Shown one piece after another: positions 1-7,048 of a DNA stretch of 41,374 nt; position 1 is the first letter of the stretch, and every line of letters begins with the position of its first letter. This DNA comes from Pseudomonadota bacterium. Lineage in GTDB: Bacteria; Pseudomonadota; Gammaproteobacteria; Acidiferrobacterales; Acidiferrobacteraceae. A program made the position numbers and the translations under genes. The stretch spans positions 1 to 41,374 of the forward strand of contig JAJYHM010000060.1 of assembly GCA_021784755.1 (NCBI GenBank), in the 5' to 3' direction. Under the pieces are notes generated by a model that was not told where the DNA came from, did no database searches, and saw nothing but the letters and a program-made list of their open reading frames with translations.

Positions 1-97
1 TTGGGACTCCAGCGTTTGCGCCAGTGTGTGACCGGGAATTGGGGAAGGGAGACTACTTTAACTTATTGATTTTGCTGGATATACTGACAATATCACA

Positions 98-145
98 GGA
101 TTGTGATTCCGGTTGTCGTGGGTTCGAATCCCATCGCTCACCCCA
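98..145 (+). pseudogene. tRNA-His 3' half, likely attachment-site scar
   Basis: The sequence from the anticodon arm through the T arm to the 3' CCA matches a bacterial tRNA-His. It has a GTG anticodon, the loop TTGTGAT, a GTGGG/CCCAT T stem around TTCGAAT, and a CACCCCA end. The bases upstream of the anticodon stem do not form a D arm or a matching 5' acceptor strand, so the 5' half is missing. Integrases that target tRNA genes leave exactly such a 3'-half duplicate at the distal end of the inserted element. If that happened here, the element lies to the left of the window, with the intact tRNA-His at its other end. No integrase is visible in the window. Confidence 0.75.
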
Positions 146-585
146 ATTTATCAATGACTTATTTGTTCTTCTTAATGAAAAATATAGTGTAGCGGTACAC
201 TGGCGGAACACCCAAGTCGGCGCAAAGTGTACCGGACGACCTCCTGAAGATCCCTTTAAGTAGAGCCAGATAGAGCCCAAAAACGCCCATGGTGTGTCGG
301 TTTTCGTGCGTGAGCTGCCGTGCGGTCTCGTCAGGATCTCAGGAGAGAAACTCTCGGGGGGGTCATTCCCGTGAGCAGGGGTGGGTTCGTTCGCGTGAGC
401 GTCAAGGGGCAGAGGGTATGTGGGCCACCACCTGGCGCCTAGAGCCTGCCCGACGGCTGCGCCCCCGGCGGCTGTGTGGCGGCTCCCGCAGCAAAATAGA
501 GGGCGCGTTCGTTTGGTCAACGAAAGTTGCAACCGTCAACCCCTTGATGCCCCGCCGGCGATATCTGTCTCGCCCTAAAGCGCCG
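146..585. other. non-coding, degraded stretch
   Basis: I see no supportable gene here. Reading frames across it are open only by base composition; one of them runs through the tRNA-His fragment. The only clear structure is a perfect 8-base inverted repeat, GGTACACT (194-201) and AGTGTACC (226-233), which could be the end of a lost insertion sequence. Confidence 0.5.
194..233. repeat. 8-bp inverted repeat, possible IS end
   Basis: GGTACACT at 194-201 is the exact reverse complement of AGTGTACC at 226-233, with 24 bases between. It lies next to the tRNA-His scar in debris-rich DNA. Its origin is not identifiable from this copy alone. Confidence 0.35.
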
Positions 586-990
586 TTAAGTCCCGTCCCG
601 GATCTCGCTCAAAAGATCCGGGTGACGGTCCAAGACCTTTAAGAGTTTCACCAGCGCCAAGGACGGCTTGGTTTTGCCGTTCTCGTAACGCGAAAAGGCA
701 TTGACCCCGCCCCCGAATATCTCCGCCGCCTGCCGTTGATCCAGGTCGAGTTTCTTACGAACCCTGGCAATGTAATCGGGATCGACATAGGCCGCATTCA
801 CTTGGCGCTGAAATTGTCCCAGCAATTCGCTGTAACGGTCGCCGTGCTCGCGGTTTAAGACGATTTCGCCGCAGGCCGGACAAAATTCGCCCGTTACCGC
901 CAAAAGGGTGGTGGTTTCGCCTTTGTAGGTGTAGGGGATATCGCGCGTGTCGGGGATCAATTCCGCCGCGCCACAGCAAGGACACTTCAT
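586..990 (-). CDS. mqsA: MqsA-family antitoxin and autoregulator
   Basis: This is the antitoxin of a type II MqsR/MqsA pair: it binds and neutralises the toxin and represses its own operon. The N-terminal domain carries two CxxC zinc-binding pairs (CPCC near residue 3-6 and CPAC about 34 residues later). The C-terminal half is an XRE-type helix-turn-helix containing IFGGGVNAFSRYENG, nearly identical to the DNA-recognition segment of E. coli MqsA. A start at 996 would overlap the toxin stop as ATGA, but its AGGAG would be only 2 bases away. The ATG at 990 has that AGGAG 8 bases upstream and gives the E. coli-like beginning MKCP, so I chose 990 (134 residues). Zinc ligands and helix-turn-helix look intact, so it is probably functional. 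Confidence 0.93.
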   Translation of the reverse strand: MKCPCCGAAELIPDTRDIPYTYKGETTTLLAVTGEFCPACGEIVLNREHGDRYSELLGQFQRQVNAAYVDPDYIARVRKKLDLDQRQAAEIFGGGVNAFSRYENGKTKPSLALVKLLKVLDRHPDLLSEIRDGT

Positions 991-992
991 AG

Positions 993-1292
993 TCATAGCT
1001 CCTTAAAAGACACGATCAGCACGTCCTCGATCACCGTGAGCTTCAGGTACACATCCGCTTGGTCGGTCCGGGCGTGGTACACGTCTTGCCAGATGCGATG
1101 ATCCGCGTGGGTGGTCATGCTCTTCCGAAAGTGGGTGGGCGACAGCGCCATCACGACCGCGCACATCTCCGTCAGATCAAAAACCCCGACTGCGCGCGCC
1201 CCTTGGAAGGCGCTGGCCGTGGCCCGCACCTGCCCCGCTTCTACCAAGGCCTTCACCACGGAGAGTGGACAGTGGGGGGCGCGTTTCTCCAT
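993..1292 (-). CDS. mqsR: MqsR-family mRNA-cleaving toxin
   Basis: This 99-residue protein closely matches E. coli MqsR (98 residues), a RelE-fold ribonuclease that cuts mRNA mainly at GCU/GCA. It starts MEKR and holds the KSMTT block, the IWQDVY block and the ending VLIVSFKEL. The residues corresponding to E. coli Lys56, Gln68 and Tyr81 are present as Lys57, Gln69 and Tyr82, so it is probably active. The toxin gene precedes the antitoxin gene, the characteristic reversed order of mqsRA. The toxin start has no clear ribosome-binding site, which may keep its translation low. The pair sits beside the tRNA-His scar among gene remnants, consistent with acquisition on a mobile element. Confidence 0.95.
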   Translation of the reverse strand: MEKRAPHCPLSVVKALVEAGQVRATASAFQGARAVGVFDLTEMCAVVMALSPTHFRKSMTTHADHRIWQDVYHARTDQADVYLKLTVIEDVLIVSFKEL

Positions 1293-1300
1293 GGCCGCAT

Positions 1301-1336
1301 AATAACCTAATACGCATTTTTAGCAAGTCGGTTATT
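1301..1336. promoter_or_regulatory. inverted repeat upstream of mqsR, candidate MqsA operator
   Basis: AATAACC (1301-1307) and GGTTATT (1330-1336) form a perfect 7-base inverted repeat just upstream of the mqsR start. E. coli MqsA recognises AACCT/AGGTT half-sites, and the left arm extends to AACCTAA. The 22-base spacing is wider than in E. coli, so the assignment as the autoregulatory operator is an inference from position and half-site resemblance. Confidence 0.4.
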
Positions 1337-1407
1337 TTCTTTCATGGTCAGCGGTTTTGACTTTTCCCCACCGGCAAGGCGGGGCATGGTGAGCGTCACG
1401 TTTTTTT

Positions 1408-1701
1408 AATGTGGACCTATCCGGCGAGGACCTGACACGCGCCTTTGCCGAAACGCGCCTTGCCGAAACGCTGATCGCCACCCTGCGCTCCCAGGGTACG
1501 ATTTTCGTATACAACCAGGCTTTCGAGGGCAGGGGTCCTGCTTAGGCTCGTCGCTCGCTACCCGGACTTGGCGTCGCCCCTCTTGGCGCTCGTCGATCGC
1601 ATGGTTGATCTCCTGCCTTTGACGCGCGAGCATTATTACCACCCAGCCTGAAGAGTTCGTGGTCCATCAAGGCCGTGCTTCCGACGATCGCCCCGGCTCC
1701 G
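1408..1701 (+). pseudogene. DUF2779 protein fragment, frameshifted
   Basis: Three consecutive frames together spell a recognisable DUF2779 segment: LIATLRSQGTIFVYNQAFE in the first, then RYPDLASPLLALVDRMVDLL and TREHYYHP in the second, then SWSIKAVLPTIAP in the third. An in-frame stop at 1543-1545 and at least two frameshifts separate them. DUF2779 proteins are larger and have a nuclease-like fold; both ends are missing here. The right end of the homology coincides with the 3' end of the opposing DUF6788 gene, so an insertion probably cut this gene. It cannot make a working protein. Confidence 0.75.
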
Positions 1702-2005
1702 TCGCCAAATCAATCCAACGGTCCGCCGGCAGCTTCATCTTCTCGTAATTCTTGATCTGCTTTCGCACTTCAGGCAAATCTTCTTTTTTGACGAACTTAC
1801 TGCTGCTCTTTCCCTTGCGCGTGCAACTCAACTGGTAGTAGGGACCATGTTTTTTAGGTGTGTCTGTCTTGCAGATGCATCCCAATTTGCCACATACGTT
1901 GTGCTGTTTTGACAGACTTCGTGGGCGCATATCTCCCAGCGCCACCAACATCTTCTTGGTTTTCTCTATCTGTTTCTCCTGTGTCGTTTCGCGGTTCGTG
2001 GCCAT
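1667..2005 (-). CDS. DUF6788-type IS passenger protein, partial
   Basis: The 112-residue product contains the DUF6788 signature: MRPRSLSKQHNVCGKLGCIC, then KKHGPYYQLS, then a basic FVKKEDLPEVRKQIKNYEKM stretch. This small family is commonly found next to transposase genes; its function is unknown. I chose the ATG at 2005 because the family homology begins just inside it; an in-frame ATG at 2029 is possible and neither has a good ribosome-binding site. The last 10 or so residues (PGRSSEARP) no longer look like the family and read into the antisense of the DUF2779 fragment, so the C-terminus is truncated. The expected partner transposase is absent, so this is a remnant. Confidence 0.6.
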   Translation of the reverse strand: MATNRETTQEKQIEKTKKMLVALGDMRPRSLSKQHNVCGKLGCICKTDTPKKHGPYYQLSCTRKGKSSSKFVKKEDLPEVRKQIKNYEKMKLPADRWIDLATEPGRSSEARP

Positions 2006-2045
2006 GATGAAATAGATCTCTGTTTCCATCGCTGAAACATAGCTC

Positions 2046-2083
2046 GTAGCGTCCGACAGCCGCATAATACTGTCGGAGGCTAC
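2046..2083. repeat. 14-bp inverted repeat at edge of IS remnant
   Basis: The arm at 2046-2059 (GTAGCGTCCGACAG) pairs with 2070-2083 (CTGTCGGAGGCTAC) with 13 of 14 positions complementary and a 10-base loop. It lies just upstream of the DUF6788 gene and probably belongs to the end region of the element that carried it. Confidence 0.45.
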
Positions 2084-2159
2084 GCGCAACTTTGTGAAGA
2101 ATCTAAGCTTTGGAATTATTGTCTGACAGCCGTGCTCGCACTGCGTCCAGCGTGTTCCC

Positions 2160-2562
2160 GTACCCGCACATTGGAGCCAGCCCGCCGGCACGGTTATTCG
2201 TGTTAACACCGGTTTCTATAACCATGCGGGTTTGCTCAGCGACCGTCTTACCAATGGCGAACGCGGCGTACGAAGTTTTACGGCGAAAGCGAAGGGGGTT
2301 TGTTGAAGAACCTCTTTCCCTATTGTCCAGTGGGAGCCTCGTGGTTTGTGACGGGTACCTGGGGAATTTGCCGCCGATGACTATGATGTGGCGCGCATGC
2401 CTGAAGGCCGGGCAGCCTTATTGCTGGCTCGATTTCAATTGCGAGCACTTTGTGCGCTATGCCCGCAGGCTGCGTGCGGAGAGCCCCCAATTACAACAGG
2501 TCGGCGCCATCCTGGGTGTTGCGGGGCTAGCGTTTTTGGCGCTTAAGGTCGCGCGCGCCTGA
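2160..2562 (+). pseudogene. LRAT-like papain-fold protein, frameshifted
   Basis: Two frames join into one LRAT-like (lecithin:retinol acyltransferase/NlpC-P60 relative) protein. The first gives VIRVNTGFYNHAGLLSDR, including the His of the fold. After a shift near 2285-2300 the second gives GFVEEPLSLL, VVCDGYLGNLPP, the catalytic-site block FNCEHFVRYA, and a hydrophobic tail GAILGVAGLAFLALK that looks like a membrane anchor. The catalytic His and Cys would both be present in the unshifted protein. No start codon with a ribosome-binding site serves the first frame, and the 5' end abuts the DUF6788 remnant. It is therefore a broken gene, although the downstream frame alone stays open for about 100 residues. 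Confidence 0.6.
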
Positions 2563-2870
2563 AACGGGTGGAATTCCCCGTGATAATAGCATTGCATGGC
2601 CGCTTTTCTGGTACGTCAAGGGGGAGTACTTGTTTTTGCCTGCACGGCGCAGCGCTGGCGAAATAACGGTGACATAGCTATAGTAGGCAGGGTCCGCGGA
2701 CCGACATTCGTCGCCGGGTCCTTACGTCGAACGCGGCGGTATTCAGGGGCGGCGGAGGGCCGCAAGCTAACGACCTGTCACATGACTCGGCCAGTTTGAC
2801 GCCTAAAACTCCCTTCTTCCGGTAGCGTTTCGGGAATCCTCGCCGGCCGGTTGATGAGGGAATCGCGATG
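2563..2870. other. intergenic stretch without a gene
   Basis: No coding frame here has convincing support. It holds a 12-base perfect palindrome GGTCCGCGGACC (2691-2702). Its right end carries the ribosome-binding region of the next gene. Confidence 0.4.
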
Positions 2871-2884
2871 AAGCGGAGGTGACA

Positions 2885-3322
2885 TTGAAATGTCCTAAAT
2901 GTAATTCCGACCTAGTACCAACAGTTCGCCACAAGATCCCTGTCAATGCCTGCCCATCCTGCAAGGGAATGTGGTTCGAGCGGCAGGACCTCAATCAGTT
3001 GGAAGACGAAGCGTTTGATTTCGGTGACGACGCGAAGGGAACCATAGTTTTCAGTTCCACGCCCACGAGCGCTAAATGCCCGGAGTGTAGCGGGCCGCTT
3101 AAGAGGTTTCAGTATCGTCTTTTTGAACTGGAGATGGAGTTTTGCGAGAAACAGCACGGATACTGGCTCGAGGATGACGAAGACGCCAGGGTTCTGGAAC
3201 TCATGAAAAAAGAGGAAAAGGATTTCGAAAGAAAGGTGCTCGCGGAAAACAAGTGGACGACGACCTTAAAGCAGATGCGCTCGCATTCTTTTCTCAGCAA
3301 GGTACGGGATCTGTTTCATTAG
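2885..3322 (+). CDS. protein with two TFIIB-type zinc ribbons
   Basis: The product of about 145 residues starts with a zinc ribbon of the zf-TFIIB type: CPKC near residue 3, then ACPSCKGMWFERQDLNQLE. A second, less regular ribbon follows, with CPEC at about residue 65 and FCEKQHGYWLEDDE. The C-terminal 45 residues are charged and helical. Such small ribbon proteins are widespread in bacteria and have no settled function. The GGAGG at 2875-2879 lies 5 bases before a TTG at 2885, which decides the start; an in-frame GTG at 2879 overlaps the GGAGG itself and is unlikely. The gene is intact and stands alone between remnants. Confidence 0.7.
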   Translation: MKCPKCNSDLVPTVRHKIPVNACPSCKGMWFERQDLNQLEDEAFDFGDDAKGTIVFSSTPTSAKCPECSGPLKRFQYRLFELEMEFCEKQHGYWLEDDEDARVLELMKKEEKDFERKVLAENKWTTTLKQMRSHSFLSKVRDLFH

Positions 3323-3404
3323 GAAGCTGTTTGGGGACATGTTTAACGGAGTAGTTATTGTTTCGCGGTTTTTCGACTTCCCTTAACGTCGTGGACGCGT
3401 GGCA

Positions 3405-3650
3405 TTTAAGGGCAAGAAGTCTATGGATGGACGCGGGGCCTGGCGCAACAACGTGTTTGTAGAGCGCCTGTGGCGTAGCGTGAAGCACGAACGCGTCTAC
3501 CTCAAGGCCCATGATGGTGTCAGCGCCGCGCGGGCCGACATCGGCCGCTACCTCGGCAAGTTCAACGGGCACCCGGGGTATTCCAGCCTCCATGGCCTCA
3601 CGCCGCTCGAGGCCTCCATGAGTTTGTTCCCAACCCAACTGGATTCCACT
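3405..3650 (+). pseudogene. IS3-family transposase C-terminal fragment
   Basis: The translated segment SMDGRGAWRNNVFVERLWRS, then KHERVYLKAHDGVSAARADI and YSSLHGLTPLEA, matches the last quarter of the IS3-family DDE transposase (rve_3 region), including the catalytic-domain block around NVFVERLW. The first two catalytic Asp regions and the OrfA partner are missing. The typical RRPHSSL block is altered to GHPGYSSL. The frame stays open to 3881 beyond the homology, which is read-through rather than transposase. No terminal repeats are evident. Confidence 0.75.
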
Positions 3651-3798
3651 TACAATTCGGGGAAAGCCGTCCCAATAACCGGGGCCACTTCATTCTACGT
3701 TGCTCCTCATGGCCGGCTAACCTACAAAAGGACGCGAGCGAGAATAGCACATGCTTTCTCAGCGCTACGCCCGCAGTCCGGCCAGCGAAGCGGAAGTT

Positions 3799-6159
3799 TC
3801 ATGGGCTGCCTGGGCCCTCTGCGGCGCCATCCCTTCTTGATGGGACCGGGTCTCCAGTTATCAGGCGAGTGCTGCGCTTAAATGTGAGGTACGCCCAAAA
3901 CCAGCTGAACATCACCGATATTCGGTTTCGCAAACCGACCAGAAGCGCCACATGAATCAGGCCCCAGAGCCACCAGGCCAGGGCTCCGCTGACATTGATC
4001 CGGTTGAAGTTTGCCACCGCGGCTTTCCGCCCGATAGTGGCAAGGCTCCCCATGTGACGGTACTGAAATGGCGGTGGCGCTGGCCGTCCCGTGAGCCTCC
4101 TGGAAAGAACGGTGGCTACGTAGGCGCCACCCTGTTTGGCGGCCGGCGCGAGACCGGGGACCGGTTTGCCTTTCCACGCGTGGGCTAGCGCGGTGTCGCC
4201 GATGACAAAAACGTTCGGGAGATCGGCCACTGACAGGTCCGGTCCGACCATCACGCGCCCGCTACGATCAGAATCGACATTGAGCCACAGCGCTGCGGGT
4301 GACGCCACGACACCGGCCGCCCACAATACAGTGCAAGCGGCAAGTCGGGTCCCGTTTATGAGGACCCCATTCTGGTCGATATGTTCGACCCTGCTCTCGA
4401 GCATGACCTCCACCCCCAACCCTTCAAGAGAGCGCTGCGCCTTTTCCGACAAGACGGCGGGAAAAGTAGGCAGTATGCGGGCAGCGGACTGGACTAGGAC
4501 CACGCGGGCGCACGTGGGATCGAAATGGCGAAACTCATTCTCCATACCATAACGGACCAGTTCAGCGATATCACCCGCCAATTCGACCCCCGTGGGGCCG
4601 CCGCCTACGATAACGAATGTCAGAAGCCCCAGGTGATCCGCGCGATCCTCAGCCGTTTCTGCCCGCTCGAAGGCGGAGAGAATGCGGCGCCGTATTTCCA
4701 CGGCATCATCAAGGGTCTTTAATCCTGGCGCGTACGGGGCCCATTCGTCGCGCCCGAAATAGCTGTGGGATGCGCCTGTCGCAAGCACCAGAAAATCATA
4801 AGACAGGCGCCGCTGGTCTATGAATACAGCCTGCTGCATGGTATCAACGGCAGTCACCTGGCCTAGCATAACCTTGATATTTAAGTTATCACTGAACAAG
4901 CTGCGCACCGTAGACGCGATATCAGCCGGCGATAAAGAAGCCATGGCCACTTGATACAGTAAAGGCTGGAATAAATGGTAGTTATGGCGGTCGATCAAGG
5001 TGACACGCACAGGTGCGCGTGCGAGCCTGGCAGCGCAGGCTAGGCCACCAAAGCCTGCGCCGACGATGACCACATGCGGCGCTCCTTCAAGTGGCGATGT
5101 CTTCTTGTTCTCGATCTTCGAGACGACCGCGGAAATCCCTTGGTCGACCGATAGATGGCCAGGTCCGTAGAGCGCAAGTAGCGCGAGCGTCATAGAGAAA
5201 TAGACATCGGCTGGATCGGCCGCACCGACGATGTGTATTCCGGCCACGATCGCGATCAGCGTGAGCGCAGCGGCACGAGTAAGTAGACCAAAAGCGATGA
5301 GGAGTGCGCCGACAAGTGCCAGTGTAGGTGCGGGAGCAAAATGAGATAGCGAGTGCTCGGGGATGAGCGATTTCAGCGCGCCAGAGATGGGTGTCTCGGC
5401 GCTGACCGCGAGCAGCGCTAAAGCGAGCCATAGTCGGACCAGCAATTGGTAGTACGGCTTCAGGTATCGGGTGATTGCTCGCGCAAGTTTGGTAAGGGTG
5501 GCGGCGAACGGTAGGGCGCTATCCTCCAATCCGCCGGCAAGAATATGATCGATGGATAGCGGCCCCGCGCCGCATACCACAAGCCAGCCGAACAGTACCG
5601 CCGAGTACAGGTTGATATCCAAAGGGACGTAATGGATCTGGACGGCCAGCACGAGAATGAGCATATACAAGGCGGCCCAGCGCGTGGCCAACCCGAGAGC
5701 CAACAATACCGGGATGACCATCTGAATCGCGCCGCTAAGATATGTGGGGCTGAGCGCCTCCACCCATGGAACGGGATAGGTCGCACGCGACAGGTAAGGC
5801 TCAATACTGAGGTGGAACATCCGCAATATGCCTGACACGAAAAAGACCTTCGCGAGCCACAGTCGGATCAAGACGTCTACCACGGGCCCGCTGGATTGCT
5901 CGAGCAGCCGGTAGGCAGCCGTGATGACGCGCGCTGGTCTGGAGATCCACGCCGTTGCGAATGTGCTGAAGAAACGATGCAGTCTGCTCAAGCTATCGGC
6001 CCGTGGTTGTGAACTGTTTGACGAAGTACGGGTCGGGTGACCTATCGAAGCGCTAGCGCCGCGTTTCGCCGATTTAGTCCCTTCAAGGAGGCATAAGTTC
6101 CTATTAGGGCTGGGGTTGGGCGGGTGTCGCGCGCGGGGTCGCTTTCGTTGAGTAGGCAC
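3799..6159 (-). CDS. DoxX-DoxX-NDH-2 fusion: membrane NADH:quinone oxidoreductase
   Basis: The 786-residue protein has three parts. A hydrophobic block at about 95-210 and a second at 240-340 each look like a four-helix DoxX/DoxD unit, and a flavoprotein follows from 360. The flavoprotein resembles type II NADH dehydrogenase: FAD-binding VGAGFGGL (366-373), NAD-binding VGGGPTGVE (518-526), the FAD contact GDTA (654-657) and AAKQGG (673-678). Hydrophobic stretches near 725-760 would anchor it. NDH-2 enzymes move electrons from NADH to quinone without pumping. DoxD/DoxX subunits belong to thiosulfate:quinone oxidoreductase in sulfur oxidisers. The GTG start at 6159 is uncertain: it has no ribosome-binding site and the first 60 residues are low-complexity, so translation may begin later. 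The gene is alone. Confidence 0.85.
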   Translation of the reverse strand: MPTQRKRPRARHPPNPSPNRNLCLLEGTKSAKRGASASIGHPTRTSSNSSQPRADSLSRLHRFFSTFATAWISRPARVITAAYRLLEQSSGPVVDVLIRLWLAKVFFVSGILRMFHLSIEPYLSRATYPVPWVEALSPTYLSGAIQMVIPVLLALGLATRWAALYMLILVLAVQIHYVPLDINLYSAVLFGWLVVCGAGPLSIDHILAGGLEDSALPFAATLTKLARAITRYLKPYYQLLVRLWLALALLAVSAETPISGALKSLIPEHSLSHFAPAPTLALVGALLIAFGLLTRAAALTLIAIVAGIHIVGAADPADVYFSMTLALLALYGPGHLSVDQGISAVVSKIENKKTSPLEGAPHVVIVGAGFGGLACAARLARAPVRVTLIDRHNYHLFQPLLYQVAMASLSPADIASTVRSLFSDNLNIKVMLGQVTAVDTMQQAVFIDQRRLSYDFLVLATGASHSYFGRDEWAPYAPGLKTLDDAVEIRRRILSAFERAETAEDRADHLGLLTFVIVGGGPTGVELAGDIAELVRYGMENEFRHFDPTCARVVLVQSAARILPTFPAVLSEKAQRSLEGLGVEVMLESRVEHIDQNGVLINGTRLAACTVLWAAGVVASPAALWLNVDSDRSGRVMVGPDLSVADLPNVFVIGDTALAHAWKGKPVPGLAPAAKQGGAYVATVLSRRLTGRPAPPPFQYRHMGSLATIGRKAAVANFNRINVSGALAWWLWGLIHVALLVGLRNRISVMFSWFWAYLTFKRSTRLITGDPVPSRRDGAAEGPGSP

Positions 6160-7048
6160 TTTGTTTGGGTAGTCGGGGTTCCGACTGTAACGTACCGGAA
6201 GATGATTACGTCAGAATTGGAAACTGGTGGGCCTTTAACTTCTGTCTCTTGCGTCAAGATGTGGCGGAAGTGCTACCGGGTTTGGGTCGCGTTGGCGGAG
6301 CGGCGATGGAGTTGAAATGCATGTCCAAGGACAGCTAACGGACACGGCTTGCCATCCCCATAGCCCGCGCTGCCGGCTTCCAACACGCGTCTGATTCACT
6401 GCGTCGACAATGACGACCACGGCGGGGAATTCGGTCGGGTGCAATATCCCTATAGGTCCGTGCAGACACGGGACGTGCGCAGCCAGGCGTGAATGCCCAC
6501 GCCTGGCTCGTGGCTTTAGGGACCCTTGGCAACACCCTGCGGGCTCGTACCCGGCAGATGGTAGGCAGGAATTGGCCCCTAGCCGCCTTGGTGCCACATA
6601 GGCACGCAGCGCGGCAAGTGACGAGCGCAAAGCGAGGCTGGGGTAGGGCTCGCGCGTGGGGCGTTTTGCGATGACGAATGGCGCGCATGAAGCGCCCCGA
6701 TATGCCAAAACCGCATGTCGGCATAAGGGCGCGGGGCGATGGTGGACCGTGCGAGGCGGGCCGACCCAAAGCCGGAAGGCGTGAGGTTCAGCGCCTAACT
6801 TTGTTTGAGCTCGCATCAGAAGCTCTGCATAATTGAGCGCAATATTTTTGGCGCTCGGCGCACGCCAAGCGGCGGGTTGCCCGTATGAGGCCCGGCGGGT
6901 TCACGCGGCCACCTTTGGGCCAATGCGCAGCCACCTGTCAAGCGGCCTTTTGCCGCGCTGTTCAGGCGCATTTGGAGGCTGGAAAAAATACGGTGCGTCT
7001 CTCAGATACAAGGGAGTATTTCCTAGAGCCCATCGATGCGCGTAACTG
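6160..7048. other. long intergenic region with a strong hairpin
   Basis: About 890 bases with no recognisable gene on either strand. Long frames on the minus strand (6235-6816) are Arg/Pro-rich and show no family motif or start signals, so I do not call them. The main structure is the hairpin at 6481-6508. Confidence 0.5.
6481..6508. repeat. perfect 11-bp hairpin
   Basis: AGCCAGGCGTG (6481-6491) and CACGCCTGGCT (6498-6508) are exact reverse complements around a 6-base loop. There is no T-tract on either side, so it is not a standard intrinsic terminator. It could be a REP-like element or a remnant IS end. Confidence 0.5.

Noticed and set aside
53-532. 159-residue minus-strand frame
   Set aside because: It reads antisense through the tRNA-His fragment (the familiar RWDSNPRQPE peptide of tRNA shadows) and has no ribosome-binding site or family match.
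6235-6816. 193-residue minus-strand frame
   Set aside because: The composition is Arg/Pro/Ala-biased as in random GC-rich frames, with no start signal and no recognisable domain.
6780-6840. Possible integron attC site near GCCTAAC
   Set aside because: No matching GTTRRRY partner or paired inner boxes lie at the right distance.
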